Of a stretch of DNA of 64,000 nt, positions 49,337 to 64,000 are shown piece after piece; within the stretch, counting starts at the first letter, position 1; every line of letters starts with the position of its first letter. The translations under genes and the position numbers were made by a program. The notes under the pieces were generated by a model, which saw only the letters and a program-made list of their open reading frames with translations, did no database searches and was not told the DNA's origin. The DNA comes from Cycas panzhihuaensis (lineage: Eukaryota; Cycadophyta). The stretch is taken from assembly GCA_023213395.1 (NCBI GenBank), contig CM041465.1, positions 28,403,741-28,467,740 of the forward strand. The letters run 5' to 3'.

Positions 49337-50960
49337 GTGGAGTCGAATCAAGGTACAAATGATGATGTCTTGGTTGCTTATAATGTTTCCCATTATCACC
49401 ATGATTGGTTATTAGATTCGAGTGCTTCACACCACATGTGTCTACATAAGAGTTGGTTCTTATTGTACCAACCTCTTGATGGTGGTGATGTGCTTATGGG
49501 AAATGAAGTTTCTTGTAAGATAGTGGGCATTGGTATCATTAGAATTAAAATGTCCGATGGTGTAGTGAGAACATTAACTAAAGTTAAACATGTACATGAT
49601 CTGAAAAGGAATATGATTTCCTTAGGTGAACTAGATTCTGGTGGTTATAAGTACACAGGTTATGAAGGAGTCTTAAAGGTGTCAAAGGGTACATTTATTG
49701 TTATAAAAGACTTAAAGAAAGGAAACCTTTACATTTTAGTGGGAAGTATAGATGTCATCCATGCAGCTACAACATCAAGGATTGTATAAGATCTAGCTTA
49801 GTTATGGCATCAGAGACTTGAGCACATGAGTGAGAGAGGACTTAAGGTGCTGATGAACTGTAAGTTACTTCCTAACTTACAACTTTCAGATTTATCTTTT
49901 TGTAAATATTATATTTTTCAAAAGTAGTGTAGACTCAGGTTTAAAGTAGGGAGTCACACTAGTAAAGGTGTTCTAGATTATGTACATTCAAATATGTGGG
50001 GACCAACCCCTATAATATCTTATGGAGGATCATTATAATTTATCACATTCATAGATGATTACTCCAGAAAGGTATGGGTCTAGTTTTTAAAAAGGAAATC
50101 TGAAATTTTTAATGTGTTTAAGTAGTTCAAGGCTCTAGTTGAGAAGAGCACTGGCAAGTTAATCAAATGTTTAAGAACTGACAATGGAGGTGAGTTTAAC
50201 TCCTTAGAGTTTGAGAACTATTACAGAGAAGCTAGGATCCAAAGGCATAAGACCAATAGCTATACTCCGTAGTAGAATGACATAGCTAAGTGTATGAATA
50301 GGATACTCTTGGAAAGAGTAAGAATCATGCTAAGTAATGCAGGAGTGGAGTGGGGCTTATGGGTAGAAGTTGTTCAAATAACTTATTATTTGGTAAATAG
50401 GTCACCATCACTTGCAATAGATTGTAAAATTCCTAAAGAGGTATGGACTATACATCCATGTAACTATTCAAATTTGAAAGTTTTTGGTTATGATTCTTAT
50501 GCCTTAACTGATAAAAGTTAATGTTCAAAGTTAGACCCAAAATCTAAGAGATGTATCTTTGTTGGTTATGGTGATAGATATGGTGTGAAGGGATACAGGT
50601 TATGGGATCCTACTACCCACAAAATCACTATTAATAAAGATGTTATATTTGATGAATATCCTTTTCTAAAATTAGATAGTGTAGAAGTTAAAGTAAAATA
50701 GGAGCAAAAAGTTGAATATCAATAAGTCAAGTTTGAAACCCAACCATCTTTGGAAATAGAAGATCAGGAAGATATTTTTGAAGATGAATTTATAGTACAT
50801 TTACAGCAGTATATGGACACTCCTCCATCAACTGTTAGAAGATCTACATGAGTTAGTCATCCACCTAATAGGTACAACCCTTCTATTTCTATTGCTTTGG
50901 TTTCTAATGATGGTGAGCCTACATGTTATCAAGAAGTAGTAGATGATATCCATAGTGAGA
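49337..50960 (+). pseudogene. pol (PR-INT): Copia-5 protease and integrase
   Basis: The protease has HHDWLLDSSASHHMCLHKSW near 49,405: the Asp-Ser-Gly triad is Asp-Ser-Ser. The GAG-pre-integrase follows (LWHQRLEHMSERGLKVL near 49,800, KYYIFQK-type zinc residues). The integrase core has FITFIDDYSRKVWV near 50,045, CLRTDNGGEFNSLEFENYYR near 50,175 and, after two consecutive TAG codons, CMNRILLERVRIM. First and second catalytic Asp are kept, while the Glu before MNR has become Lys (IAKCMNR). A long C-terminal part is open at 50,294-50,521 (VEVVQITYYLVNRSPSLAID, WTIHPCNYSNLKVFGYDSYA). Confidence 0.88.
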
Positions 50961-52473
50961 AGTAGAAGAGGGCTATGCAGGAAGAGATAGATGCTTTGAA
51001 GAAAAATAATTCATTAGACTTTGTAGAACTTCCATATGGCAGGAAGACTATTGGTTGTAGGTGGCTCTCCAAGAAGAAAATAGATGTTGATGGAAAGGTT
51101 GACAAATACATGGCAAGACTGGTGACTAAAGGCTTTGCACATAAAGCAAGTATTAATTTTTACGAGATCTTTTCACCAGTTGTCAAACTTGTTTCAATTC
51201 AAGTTCTGTTAGCATTGGTAGCTTCTCTTGATTTGGAGTTGGAGTAGTTAGATGTAAAAATAACTTTTCTACATGGAGATTTAGAGGACGAGATCTATAT
51301 GGATTAGCTAGAAGGGTTTGTATAGGATGGTAGAAAAAGACTTGTTTACAGGCTCAGGAAATCATTGTATGGCCTAAAGCAATCACCCAGGCAATAGTAC
51401 AAAAAGTTTGATGCCTTCATAGAGAGCCAAATTTTTAAAAGAAGTGAGTATGATCATTGTGTTTACTTTAAATTCTTAGATAATGACTTATTTATTATCT
51501 TGGTATTATATGTTGATGACATGGTGGTTACAAGTAAGAGCATGGTAGAAATCAATAAGCTAAAGTCTTAATTGGATATGACTTTTGATATGAAGGATCT
51601 AGGAGCTAAAAAATAAATCTTAGGTATAGAGATATATGGACACAGGAAAAATGGTAAGTTATGGTTATCATAACAGAAATATGTGGAGAAGGTGCTAACC
51701 AAGTTTGGTATGGAAAATATGAAACCAATGAGTATCACATTGGCTTCATATTTTAAGCTTTCTTCAAATATAAGTCCTAGTAATAAAGAAGAAAATAATT
51801 ATATGTCTCGTATGCCTTATACTAGTGCAGTAGGAAGTTTGATGTATGCCATTGTATGTACAAGACCTGACATTTCACATGCAATCAATGTAGTTAGCAA
51901 GTTTATGGTAAATCTAGGAAAGGATCATTGGGAAGTAGTGAAATGGGTGCTTCAATATTTGAGAGGCACAAGTGACTATTATATTACCTTGGAAGTATAA
52001 GTAATCAGTTTTGTGGATATGTTGATTTAGACTTTGTAGGAGGTTTAGATAAGAGAAAGTCTACTTCAGGTTATGTATTCACTCTTACAAATGGTTCAAT
52101 TAATTGGATGTCAAAATTATAAAGCACAATTGTATTATCAACTATAAAAGTTGAATATCTTGCTGTAACACATGCTTGTAAAGAAGCAATCTGGTTACAA
52201 GGTCTATTGATTGAGCTTGGAAGGAAATAGGAAAAGGTAAAAGTATTTTATGGTAGTCAAAGTGCCATTTACTTAGTAAAGAATCTAGCTTATCATAGTA
52301 GGACAAAGCATATTGCTCTTAAGTACCATTTTGTTAGATAGGTCATGGAAGCAGGTGGAGTGGCACTTGAGAAGGTTAATACAAAATAGAATTGTGTTGA
52401 TATGTTTACAAAACCAATACTATTAGAGAAGTTCAAATGGTGTTTGACTTCTCTTAGCTTGCAGAAAAGGTGA
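50961..52473 (+). pseudogene. pol (RT-RNase H): Copia-5 reverse transcriptase and RNase H
   Basis: RT begins AMQEEIDALKKNNSLDFVEL (50,975) and includes CRWLSKKKIDVDGKVDKYMA, RLVTKGFAHKASINF and LDVKITFLHGDLEDEIYM. It continues with LRKSLYGLKQSPRQ (then TAG in the place of Trp) and LVLYVDDMVVTSKS near 51,505, so both polymerase Asp are intact. The connection and RNase H are open at 51,683-52,000 (MPYTSAVGSLMYAIVCTRPD). After one frame shift near 52,000 it resumes with DKRKSTSGYVFTLTNGSINW, VEYLAVTHACKEAIWLQGLL, SRTKHIALKYHFVR and DMFTKPILLEKFKWCLTSL, ending at a TGA at 52,471-52,473. Confidence 0.9.
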
Positions 52474-52508
52474 TGAATGATCCAAGAAAGGTATTAGGTA
52501 AATTATTG

Positions 52509-52521
52509 TCAAGGTGGAGAT
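52509..52521 (+). other. Copia-5 polypurine tract
   Basis: tcaaggtggagat lies directly before the TG of the 3' LTR, the typical copia tract with the form aaggtggagatt. Confidence 0.8.
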
Positions 52522-53178
52522 TGTTAGATAATGTGACAACAATGTTTTGGAGGCTAAAATTTTAATAGGTTGGCAGTGCAGTTTTCCCCCAAAACTTCTT
52601 TGGGGGTTCTAAGGGGGGTGGGATTGCCCCTCGGTTGGGGGGGTGTGGGGTGTGTTAGAACGCCCCCTATAAAGAGGAGGTTCAAGGGTGATAGCCCACG
52701 ATCCAAAAAGCTAGCATTGAAAACCATACTAAATTATAAAGAGAATCATGGTCATTAGCTCAAAATACCCTAGATTCTATGGTCAAGATTTGTGCCTTAT
52801 ATGACTCTCTCATATAGCCCGATTTAGGGTGTTTTTTTCATTATGTTGATGGTGTTCAATGTATTAGATGTATTGTGAAGAGTTAAATGACTGGTTGTTA
52901 TTGTTGTGAACATTTTTCTATAAATTATATATTTCTCCATTCTTTGATAATAAAGATCGATACCTTTCCTATGTAGATGTTTCCCTAGCACCCTACTAGG
53001 GTTTTACCATATTATATCAAGTGTATATGTGATGCTTGGATTTCTTATTGATTTTATTATATTATCTTTGGTTTAAGAACTTGCATGTTAAATTTTAGTT
53101 TTGATTCCAATAACTAGTTACAAAATAGTTTAGATCTCGGTGGTAGTTTTAGGTTATTGGGACCTTGTCTTCTTAGCA
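52522..53178 (+). repeat. Copia-5 3' LTR
   Basis: It starts tgttagataatgtgac and ends cttagca. It is collinear with the 5' LTR, with mostly transition differences plus a few indels, and the target duplication attcc follows. Confidence 0.93.
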
Positions 53179-53183
53179 ATTCC

Positions 53184-53560
53184 TACATTATACATAAGGA
53201 TATAACATTAATAGAATAATTTTTGTCTATAACTATTCTTTTAAGAGTGCATTCTAGAGTGTTAATGGAGATGGTGAATGGATAGTGCCACTAACATTCC
53301 CTTTCACTTACCAGAGGGAGGTATTTAAGATCAAAGGTGATGAGAGGCTCCCAGTTTAGGGCAACACCCAAAGTATAGATAAGAGCATCAGTTAGGCCTA
53401 AATCCTCAAAAAGGAGAGTGTGTTACTTAAGGTAACTCTGTAATAAATCTATCATGGACATCCTAGCAACCACAATATGGAGATCATCAATGATTAAGAA
53501 GGATTTCCCCTTCCCAGTGGGTTAGGGAAGTGACCTTTAGAAATTGTAATGACCTAGGTG
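53184..53560 (-). pseudogene. pol (PR): Tat-2 protease 5' part
   Basis: The - strand reads GKGKSFLIIDDLHIVVARMS, LLFEDLGLTDALIYTLGVAL and TLKRIVIDKNYSINVISLCI down to the Copia-5 junction. The last block is the retropepsin active-site region of Tat elements, where an Asp-x-Gly is expected; IDKNYS keeps the Asp but not the Gly. The other half of the domain continues at 47,811 on the far side of Copia-5. Confidence 0.75.
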
Positions 53561-56235
53561 GATGGGAATTGTCTTGGGGAGTGCCAAAATTTCAAAAGGT
53601 GGATTATCCATATAAAGTTTTTGCTAAGAAGAGGAGGCCCCAATGGCCTCCTTAGCTGTTTGAGATCTCATGAAAACATACAAAGGAGTGGTCTCAAGCA
53701 TTTAAATAACTCTCTTTCCCTTGTTACAAGATTGAGAGGATGGAGAGGTTTGAGGGTGGGAACTAGGAGGAGAAGATGAGTTCCTTGCTCCCTTTCCTTT
53801 TTCTTGCATAGAAAAGGGGTTAGAGGATCATCACATGTTCCTATTCCCCCTATTTTGGGCATGCTAGTCATATTCTCCATGTTTGGGGAAGGGATCCTAA
53901 TGGATGGGTTAGTCTAAATTAGGATTATATGTCTACTTAGGGGAAGATTCACGAGGTGGGGAAAGCTCTAGATCTTGTACCCAACATTGCGAATCCTTAT
54001 AGAAGTACTCACCATGAATGAAGTACCACTTCTTATCCGAGAGAGGTTTGGTCCTCCTAGTTTGAGAAGAGTGGGTGTTTCTATTTTTGGGAGGTGTAGC
54101 TTGGGAGGCCTAATGGACAAGCCTATGAGAGTCTAAAGGTAATGAAGAGGGTTGGAGCTTAAGATCCTTCATCATATACTTGAATGAACATATAGCAGAA
54201 GTTAATGGGTTTAAGGTCTTCTTCATTGAATGGGTAGAAGGCCTTGGGGATTGTTAGGTTATTGATCACGTGATGGAGGGGGTGCCTCTTAATGTTGTGA
54301 TGACTTAAGAGGTTCCTTGAGACTCTCTTGGATCTCAATGGCCTCAAGTGCCAACCACTTAGTTATGGCAGAGTCGCACATTGTTGCCCCCATTTTGAGG
54401 ACTTTAATATGGACTTTAGGATGGAGGTTATTCATGAAGAGATCCCTCTTTCATTCCCCAAGCAACATGGCCTTCGTGGAATGAAGAAGGTCATTGAAGC
54501 ACCTCACAAAGTCATAGTTCATCTCCTCATGACCTTATTTAAGGGAGAGTAGGGCTTTGATCCCACTCTTGAAAGGATGAGCTATGTCAAAATAATTGAT
54601 GAATTCATCCATAAGTTACTATAAAAAATGAAAGAAATGGGTGAGGAGATGATAGAACCACTTGAGGGCATCTCCATGCAAAGAACGAGGAAAGAGTTTC
54701 ATTAAGATATGGTTGTAGGCCCAATAGTTAATGCACACCATGGAGAAGCTCTTGACATGCTTAGTTGGGTCCTGCGATGAGGTCCCATCAAATCTAGGTA
54801 CCTTAGGATAATGAGGCAATAGGTTAGTCTTAAGCACCTCAATCAATAGCAGAGTTGACCTATACTCAATGAAGAGACGAACCCTTAGTTGAGCTAATGG
54901 GTCGACAATAAAGGAAGAGGAGGTAGGTATGGATACCCAAATCCTCCTTGAGGGGTTTGACTATGAGAAGGATATGGGTTCTCTCTTGCTTTGTGGGGGG
55001 GAACCATTCCTGCTTGAGGGAAAGCTGGAAAGGAGGTAAGTGGGCAAGAGGGGCCCACTCCCCTTGGGGATATCCCCCTTGTTGAGAGGGGCCATACAAA
55101 AAAGAGCCTTGAGGAGGAGTGAATCCCCTTTGTAGAAGCATCATATGTGAGGTCACACATGAAGATAGAAAAGATGAGTGTGAGATGGAATTTTTCCCAT
55201 ATGGGCCACCTGTAGAAGGTAGAACTCCATATGGGTGAAGTGAATCCACCCTATAAACTGGAAGGGGATTTCCCTTTCCATGTCCCCATGGTTGGGATAT
55301 ATATCCCAGGGGTAGGTAAAGGGATGAATCTCTTAGTTGAGATTAGGGATACGTGGGGATAAATTCGGCATGGCCTGAAGATGGGGGACATGAGGGTCCT
55401 ATAAGTCATATAAGAGGGGCATGAACCGCAGTTAGTTGAGGTGTGGTTGCCTAACTTAGAGGAGGCACGCTCAACCCAATTTGATATGTGAGCATTCCTT
55501 GGATAGTCCCTTGAGCATAAGGGATGCAAAATAAGGATGGAACAATTGGGGGTGGCCCTGCCATGGTCATAAGTATAGATTGAGAAGAGCTAGGAGGCAT
55601 AAATAAAGAAGAAGGAAGTGCCATACTACGAAGAATGCTTTCTAGTTATTTTGGGGGCAGCTGGGTACTTGTAGCTTGGAAACACTTCTACAACACTTCT
55701 ATAACATCTACAAGAGGGGTTCCCACTTGATCATATGAGGTGGAAAGCTCTTCATGTGAGGTGGAACCCACAAGTCGATCCCCATGGGTACCCTCACTAG
55801 GGTGGTCATACTCTATGGAGGATGACATAACTAAATCATATATGGGGAAATGGTGGAAGTCCAAGTATTCTTGTTCACTCAAATAGAAGATAGGGTCATT
55901 ACCTTCTTAGGCAAAACCCTAGAAATAGGTTGAAGTTTATGGTTGTGCTTTGGAAACATAAGCATGATATGCCCATTTCAACGAATATCCCTCTATAACT
56001 AAATCAGAATCAGGCAAGAGAATGAAGGAATATAGAGAATCTTCTAAAGTGGGAGGGAGACCTCATAAATGATGAGAAAATCATCGCATTCATGTCTCAC
56101 TTAGAACTTTAGAAGAGGTAAGGGTAAAAGGAAAGAAAAGATGTTAGGGATTACCCAACAAATCCAAAAGGTATAGACAAAAGGAGAAAGGCAATACTAA
56201 CACAAGGGAAATTATAATGTTCCCTTACTGGAAGA
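53561..56235 (-). pseudogene. gag: Tat-2 gag remnant with Pro/Ser/Gly-rich N-terminal region
   Basis: The capsid core is at about 54,850-54,250: VPRFDGTSSQDPTKHVKSFS, LFPRSLHGDALKWFYHL (open to 54,619), then LMDEFINYFDIAHPFKSGIK and MGATMCDSAITKWLALEAIE. This matches the Tat-1 core at 9,160-9,500. Upstream on the - strand (55,900-54,870) several frames give Pro/Ser/Gly-rich sequence (PYGVLPSTGG, PPQGSFLYGPSQQGGYPQGE), as usual for Tat gag N-termini. The start codon is not identifiable. The C-terminal part (54,200-53,600) leading to protease is low in motifs. Confidence 0.7.
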
Positions 56236-56254
56236 TTCCCCAATACAGTTGCCA
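56236..56254 (-). other. Tat-2 primer binding site (Arg-tRNA type)
   Basis: On the - strand tggcaactgtattggggaa, 7 bp inside the 5' LTR. It resembles the tggcgactcc(a/g)ctgggga site of Tat/Ogre elements with about five changes, mostly transitions, and resembles the Tat-1 site. Confidence 0.65.
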
Positions 56255-56261
56255 ATGGAAG

Positions 56262-59170
<2,909 letters not shown>

Positions 59171-61121
59171 ATTACCATCATGAAGTTAAATTATCTTAAA
59201 AATGTAACCTAAAAATGTAAGTGTTCTTGTGTCCTTTATACCTAAGAGGTTTCTAATCTAGAATTCTAAGTATTAGGGTCTTTAAGGAAAGCTCTCAATT
59301 ATTATCCTATCTAGTGGCACTTACCCATAAGAGGAAAACCAAGGACCCTATATACCAGTATGTGAGTTTAAGGATCTATATACCTTAGTATTGGGCTAAT
59401 AAGAAGTTACAAGATCCCCCTCATTTATTAATCCACCTATACAAGACTTATGCCTACTGATAGATCTAATAGTGAGAACCTAAACAATTGAGGTATTCAC
59501 CCCCTCTAGGTCTAGCTTGGTCTCCAATCTCTAAAGGATAGTTCACCACCATAACCTACCACTTATTACATCTTATAACCAATGGTTTGCTTAACAAATT
59601 AGAGTAGACAAAGGGCATGTGTAGGGTAGTAACTTTAGGGGTCCTAACTGTTTCCCTTACAAGGCTGGTATAGATGTGGTTAATTAGGGAATTATCTTTG
59701 TTAATGTTTCAAATTAATAATAATTTTGGTGGTCTTATTTACAAACAATATTCCTTTTAATGAATAAAAGTTAAAAATTTGAAAATAAATGAAAGGAAAT
59801 GAAAGGAACTAAAGTAAAAATAAGATTTATATAGCTCTTATTGGAAAAACTCGATCCAAGAATAATTGCTTCAACCTTTAAGAGTACTCCTATAAAAGAT
59901 CAACCAAAAACACTTATAAACCTTGAAGAAAACTAAAATTTAGCCTTAAAATGATAAGAAAATGCTCAAATATTAGTAAAATAAATAGGCTAAATTTAGT
60001 AGCTTATAGCTCCTACAAAATAGATCCAAATCAGTTCAAAATAGCTATAAGCTCTAGTTCTTTGAGTCAGCTTTTTGATGGTTTAAACAATTTAAAAATT
60101 GGACTCTTGGTTGAAAACTTATTGCAAGAATAGTGAGAATACCTCTTTATGGTTGAAAATTTAAGAAGGATGGGCTTAAGCCTCTTCGAAAAGTAGCCCC
60201 TGGTCACTTGTTGATTACATAGAACCCCCCGTTAATGTAGCTAATGGGCTAGTAGACCTAAAAATTTATCAAATATAGACTAAACTTTTTGATTTTATAA
60301 AAAATATACAATACAACATAAATTAGTTTGAAATATGCCCTTTATGGATAAAAAATGGTCATATGGAGGTCAAATAAGACTATATCTAAGGGGCTAATGG
60401 GCCAAAACTCAAGTAAGAATTAAATTGAGCTTTATGAAAATGTAAATTAAAAATATGAACTATTTTTAAAGATTTAGCAGCCATGGAGGTTGTGTGGACC
60501 CGTATAGCATTAGGTAACCTATGTGGATGAATGAGAGCCAAATTTTTTTTGATTTCTTAATGATTTACTTTAGAAGTATTTGAGGGGAGACACAAATATT
60601 AAATAAAGAGAATAGAAGAAAGTTTGACTAGAAATGGGGCCAAAATGAGGAGAATAGGCTACAAATTATGTGGAGGTTTAGGGAGCAGAATTGGATAGAA
60701 ACAATCTTAGATAAATAAGGAATAGCTTCAAATGGATCCACATAGGCTGAGAATAAGGCTATCAAACCCCCAAAGAGGAAGATATAGCTCCAACAAGTAT
60801 TTTTGTCTTAATCTAGGGATGAAACAATATGAAAATGAGTCATTTCTTTTGTTGTTGATTAAAAAATGAAACTTTGATCACATATGGCTACAAATGGGCT
60901 ACGTATCGGTAGTATGAGATTGAAATAAGTCATGAAGGTATACGTAGCCATACTACCATATATAAGAGTGAGTGAAAAACAAATGAAATGTATACAAAAC
61001 AAATATACCAAATGATACTAGACATATATATGCAATATAAAAAATATTTATCATGCTTCATAAGCTTCATAATGCTTTATAACAAAGAAATTTTCCAATA
61101 TTTATTTGCAGTGACCCATAT
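59171..61121. other. Spacer between Tat-2 and the Copia-4 primer site
   Basis: AT-rich, no recognisable protein on either strand (a 60-codon open stretch at 59,951-60,133 has no family features). By position it should be Copia-4 leader, but 1.9 kb is long for a copia leader, so it may contain another unrecognised insertion. Confidence 0.4.
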
Positions 61122-61136
61122 GACTCTGATACTAAA
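61122..61136 (-). other. Copia-4 primer binding site (initiator Met)
   Basis: On the - strand tttagtatcagagtc directly follows the 5' LTR; it differs by one base from tttggtatcagagtc, the standard initiator-Met site. It ties the right LTR to the copia gag-pol 24 kb to the left. Confidence 0.85.
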
Positions 61137-61419
61137 TAAAGGGAGAGCAAGAGTTATAGGAATCAAGACATTATGTGAAGGACATCAGCATTAATAAATT
61201 TCTGGTAATATGAAGGTAGTGTTAAAAAAAACTAGGGGGCTTATGGCTTGGTATATATAGAAAAGAGTTAGGTAGGAGCTCAATGTCTACTGTCTTTCAG
61301 TATTTAAAAACACCATTTAAAAAATATTATTGCATTTGGTTAGTTTCAACTAATGTTAGTTCCATTAGTGCTAATATTGATGCACATATATTAATAGTCC
61401 AAATGAACATTATCTAACA
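61137..61419 (-). repeat. Copia-4 5' LTR
   Basis: 283 bp, from taaagggaga to tatctaaca on the + strand; the outer CA/TG base has changed to TA on the inner side. It matches 33,295-33,526 except for about 45 extra bases near 61,220-61,275. The flanking actca pairs with gctca on the left. Confidence 0.85.
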
Positions 61420-64000
61420 ACTCATAAGGATTTAGTTGTTAGTATTACTAGACTACTAGTTGTTGATGTTAATAGAATCTATGATCCTACCATAAAGAAA
61501 CTAGATGATCTATTGCAAACTCTACCTCTATGGCCTTGGCCATAGATATCACTTATCTTAAATTTGGTGGTAACATCATTTTTAGGTGTATTTGAATATG
61601 CTACTTAAGCCCTACTATATACATTTCAATGATTGTTTGAAGATTAAGAGGTTGACCTCATTATATTTTATAGATTTTAGAATTAATCTATCTAAGTTTC
61701 CACTAAGAATAACTACTTCAATCAAATAAGTTAGATAAAGAAAGCCAAGTCCTATCTATCATCATATTGCTCAAAGAAACTATTATAGAATTAAGTCCAT
61801 GCCTAATTAGTTGGGTACTCTTATTACTATCATTATAACTAATGATGTGTTTTACCATTTAAATGGATGGAAGCAAAAGTTAATTAGTCATTTAGAGACA
61901 TGGGATTAAGGGAAATATAAGACTCCAGTTTGTTGATCTAACTCATTGCACCACTCTTATTTAGGTCTAGATTGAATATAGGGACATTGATCTTATGCTA
62001 AAAAGGTTATTATTATAGGCCTTGGCTAGGAGGGGGATATTATTGTTGGTTTAATATTCCTATTAAATTTAAGATAGAGGCTAGGTTTGCTAACTGAGTG
62101 ATGAGGTTTACAATGTCATTTGTTAACTTTGCAAGGTATTTTTAAGTAGCCATATTGTTCGATATTTGGGTGATATCAATTTGTATTATAGTGAAATAAC
62201 TCTATATGATAGTGAATTGAGTCTCTAAAACTGAAATTTAGTTTTCTTATGTTGGTGTCATCATTTAGATAAATATGAGTACCAAAGAATAAGGGGATTC
62301 TACAAAAAGATATTAGAAATATAGAATAGGATGAATTATTTAAGAAGAGACACAAATAATGGGACTAAAGAAACAAGTAGTGATATAAGGGAAAGAGGAA
62401 AAAGGGGAGGGGGTAGAGTGTCTATAGCTTATTGAACCCAAAAAATATGTAGTAAATTCACCTAATACACTAAGATGAGTGTGAAAATTTTTCCAAAAAG
62501 GGGTAGGTGAGTTTTAAGTTAAATTTTAGGATATGGGACCTACGAGGTATCTATATGCTATTATGCCTCAAAAATATCAATTAAAACTACCCTACTGAAA
62601 AATGATTAGTATGGTGCACTGATCAAAGTAAGATGTATGAATCTCTAAGGGTGATTTTGAGTTATGGATTTTCTTTTCTCTTTTATGTGACGAGTCTATT
62701 AGTATAGGTTTTGTCTAAATTAGAGGAGTATTTACAAAAGTGGCCCTACAAACCAAGTGATGGCTCTTATGTTTTTTATTTTTTTTTCTTTTTTATTTTG
62801 GAATTATTGAACTTTGAAACTGAGGGTTTAGACAAGAAGGAAGGAAGACTTGGATTTAGACTTTAGTATTACTATTATTATTGTTAATGATAGAATTTTG
62901 CTCTATTTTTTCTTGTAATATATTTGGGTAGTTTAAGGTAGAATGGAGGCAAAAGAATTATTACTATAAAATTTTGAGGTAAGTATTCCTAGTCTATAGG
63001 CCCTTTGATAAACTTCTTACTCATTACTACCACTCAACCTAATACCTCATAGTGCTTATAATAAAGGGTCAATTGTATCCATAGTTGTGACAGTCATGCT
63101 AATCATTAACCACTACACCACACATTTTTTGTGGCTGATAGTTTTCCTAATCTAGGTATAGAAAGGAAGCCTAGAGGGGTCCTTCTATATACCTAAAGGT
63201 ACATAGAGGCTCAATTCTATAGTAAAGTATTATCTAAGGTCTACTTAAGTAATAAAAATATGCTTGGTCAAAAATAATAACTTCCTATTAGATTTGTAGA
63301 CACTTAACATATGGTCTCTACCTAACCACTAAGGGAAAATGGATGATAAGGTTTGATGCTTGATTGTAAGATATTATAAAATATCACTTATAAAATTATA
63401 ATAATAGAAAATAAAATGAAATGATAGAGAGGGTTATGAATTTTTTCATTATGGAAAAAAAATTCCCCAATTCCCTAATTTTCCAATAACTTTCTTATAA
63501 CCATATCTTTTTCATTTATTAAACTTGATCATAAATGCAACATTGATACCATTAGGAATGAACTAGTCCTAATAATCATCATAGAATCTATAAGACGTAG
63601 CTTAAAGGACACAACCTTTTATTATTAAATGAGAATTAATTACAGATTAAGATTGTTAAAGGGAATCAAAGCAATACTATAATATTCTAATGAATAAGAT
63701 CATATACATTTAATAATCCTACTCTACTCTTATGAGGCCTTTCATGAATAAGAGAGGCCTCTTTATAAGACTATCATTAATAGGAGTAAATGACCTATAC
63801 ACGTGTCAAGGGCTAGCATTAACTGTTACGAGAAGTAGTCACATGTATTAGTTGTTAGGTCCTACACAATTCAATTAGCTACTTTCGTTCATAATAATTG
63901 GTATTAAAGAATTTTTGATATATGTGATAGAGAAATTCAAGTTTAATGTTAAACTGAAGAAGTAGGTCATTAATTTTTAGTGTTCATTTAAGCTTATAGG
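61420..64000. other. Unassigned AT-rich DNA
   Basis: No gene, RNA or clear repeat recognised. The first 60 bp resemble the left flank of Copia-4 (about 33,245-33,294). Short frames after 61,430 (for example ITRLLVVDVNRIYD, KLDDLLQTLPLWPWP) match no family I know. A large ancient insertion cannot be excluded. Confidence 0.4.

Larger units (their letters stand above)
47817..53178 (+). mobile_element. Copia-5: complete Ty1/copia element nested in the Tat-2 protease
   Basis: LTRs of 656 and 657 bp, a primer site, a full gag-PR-INT-RT-RNase H frame, a purine tract and a near-perfect target duplication (attct/attcc) are all present; total 5,362 bp. It lies opposite to Tat-2 and splits the Tat-2 protease (53,184-53,560 on one side, 47,811-47,560 on the other). 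It is the best-preserved coding unit in the window: the polyprotein can be read almost end to end with few frame shifts, but about 30 in-frame stops interrupt it. Confidence 0.95.

Noticed and set aside
53558-53880. Open frames of about 70 codons on both strands
   Set aside because: They lie within the decayed gag-protease region of Tat-2 and match nothing in those frames.
61420-62400. Possible endogenous pararetrovirus or host gene exon
   Set aside because: No movement protein, coat, RT or other recognisable motif could be found in any frame.

Overview
This window looks like repeat-dense, AT-rich nuclear DNA from a plant with a large genome. I found no host gene, tRNA, rRNA or CRISPR array. 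The plant assignment rests on several signs: Ty1/copia and Ty3/gypsy elements of the Tat/Ogre type, plant mobile domain (PMD) open reading frames, initiator-Met and Arg-type primer sites, and reading frames broken mainly by TAG codons where Gln or Trp is expected (decay of methylated cytosine). I cannot name the species.

Region by region. (1) 1-6,500: Copia-1, a + strand Ty1/copia element whose gag, protease, integrase, RT and RNase H can be followed in pieces to a PPT and a 3' LTR; no 5' LTR is recognisable. (2) About 6,493-22,595: Tat-1, a + strand Ty3/gypsy Tat-lineage element with LTRs of about 1.2 kb, an Arg-type PBS, gag, protease, RT, RNase H and integrase. A second RNase H with its own ATG lies 3' of the integrase (15,695-16,150), followed by an antisense PMD gene. 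(3) 23,802-33,294: copia debris. An LTR plus PBS of family A is joined to half a copia RT (Copia-2). Its RNase H is split by a complete 4.87-kb family-A element on the - strand (24,971-29,836, exact TSD caaag, gag only, very long leader). A decayed Copia-3 follows. (4) 33,295-61,419: Copia-4 on the - strand, with its two LTRs 28 kb apart because Tat-2 (36,652-59,170, - strand, LTRs of about 2.9 kb) lies between them. Tat-2 is itself interrupted in its protease by Copia-5 (47,817-53,178, + strand, near-perfect TSD). (5) 61,420-64,000: unassigned AT-rich DNA.

How the parts relate. The window is a layered record of insertions: Copia-5 into Tat-2, Tat-2 into (or next to) Copia-4, and the A element into Copia-2. 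Every coding region is degenerate, so these are fossils. The most notable structure is shared by the two Tat elements: both carry an extra RNase H 3' of the integrase and both carry a PMD gene on the opposite strand, but the two modules are in opposite order (Tat-1: INT, RNase H, antisense PMD; Tat-2: INT, antisense PMD, RNase H).
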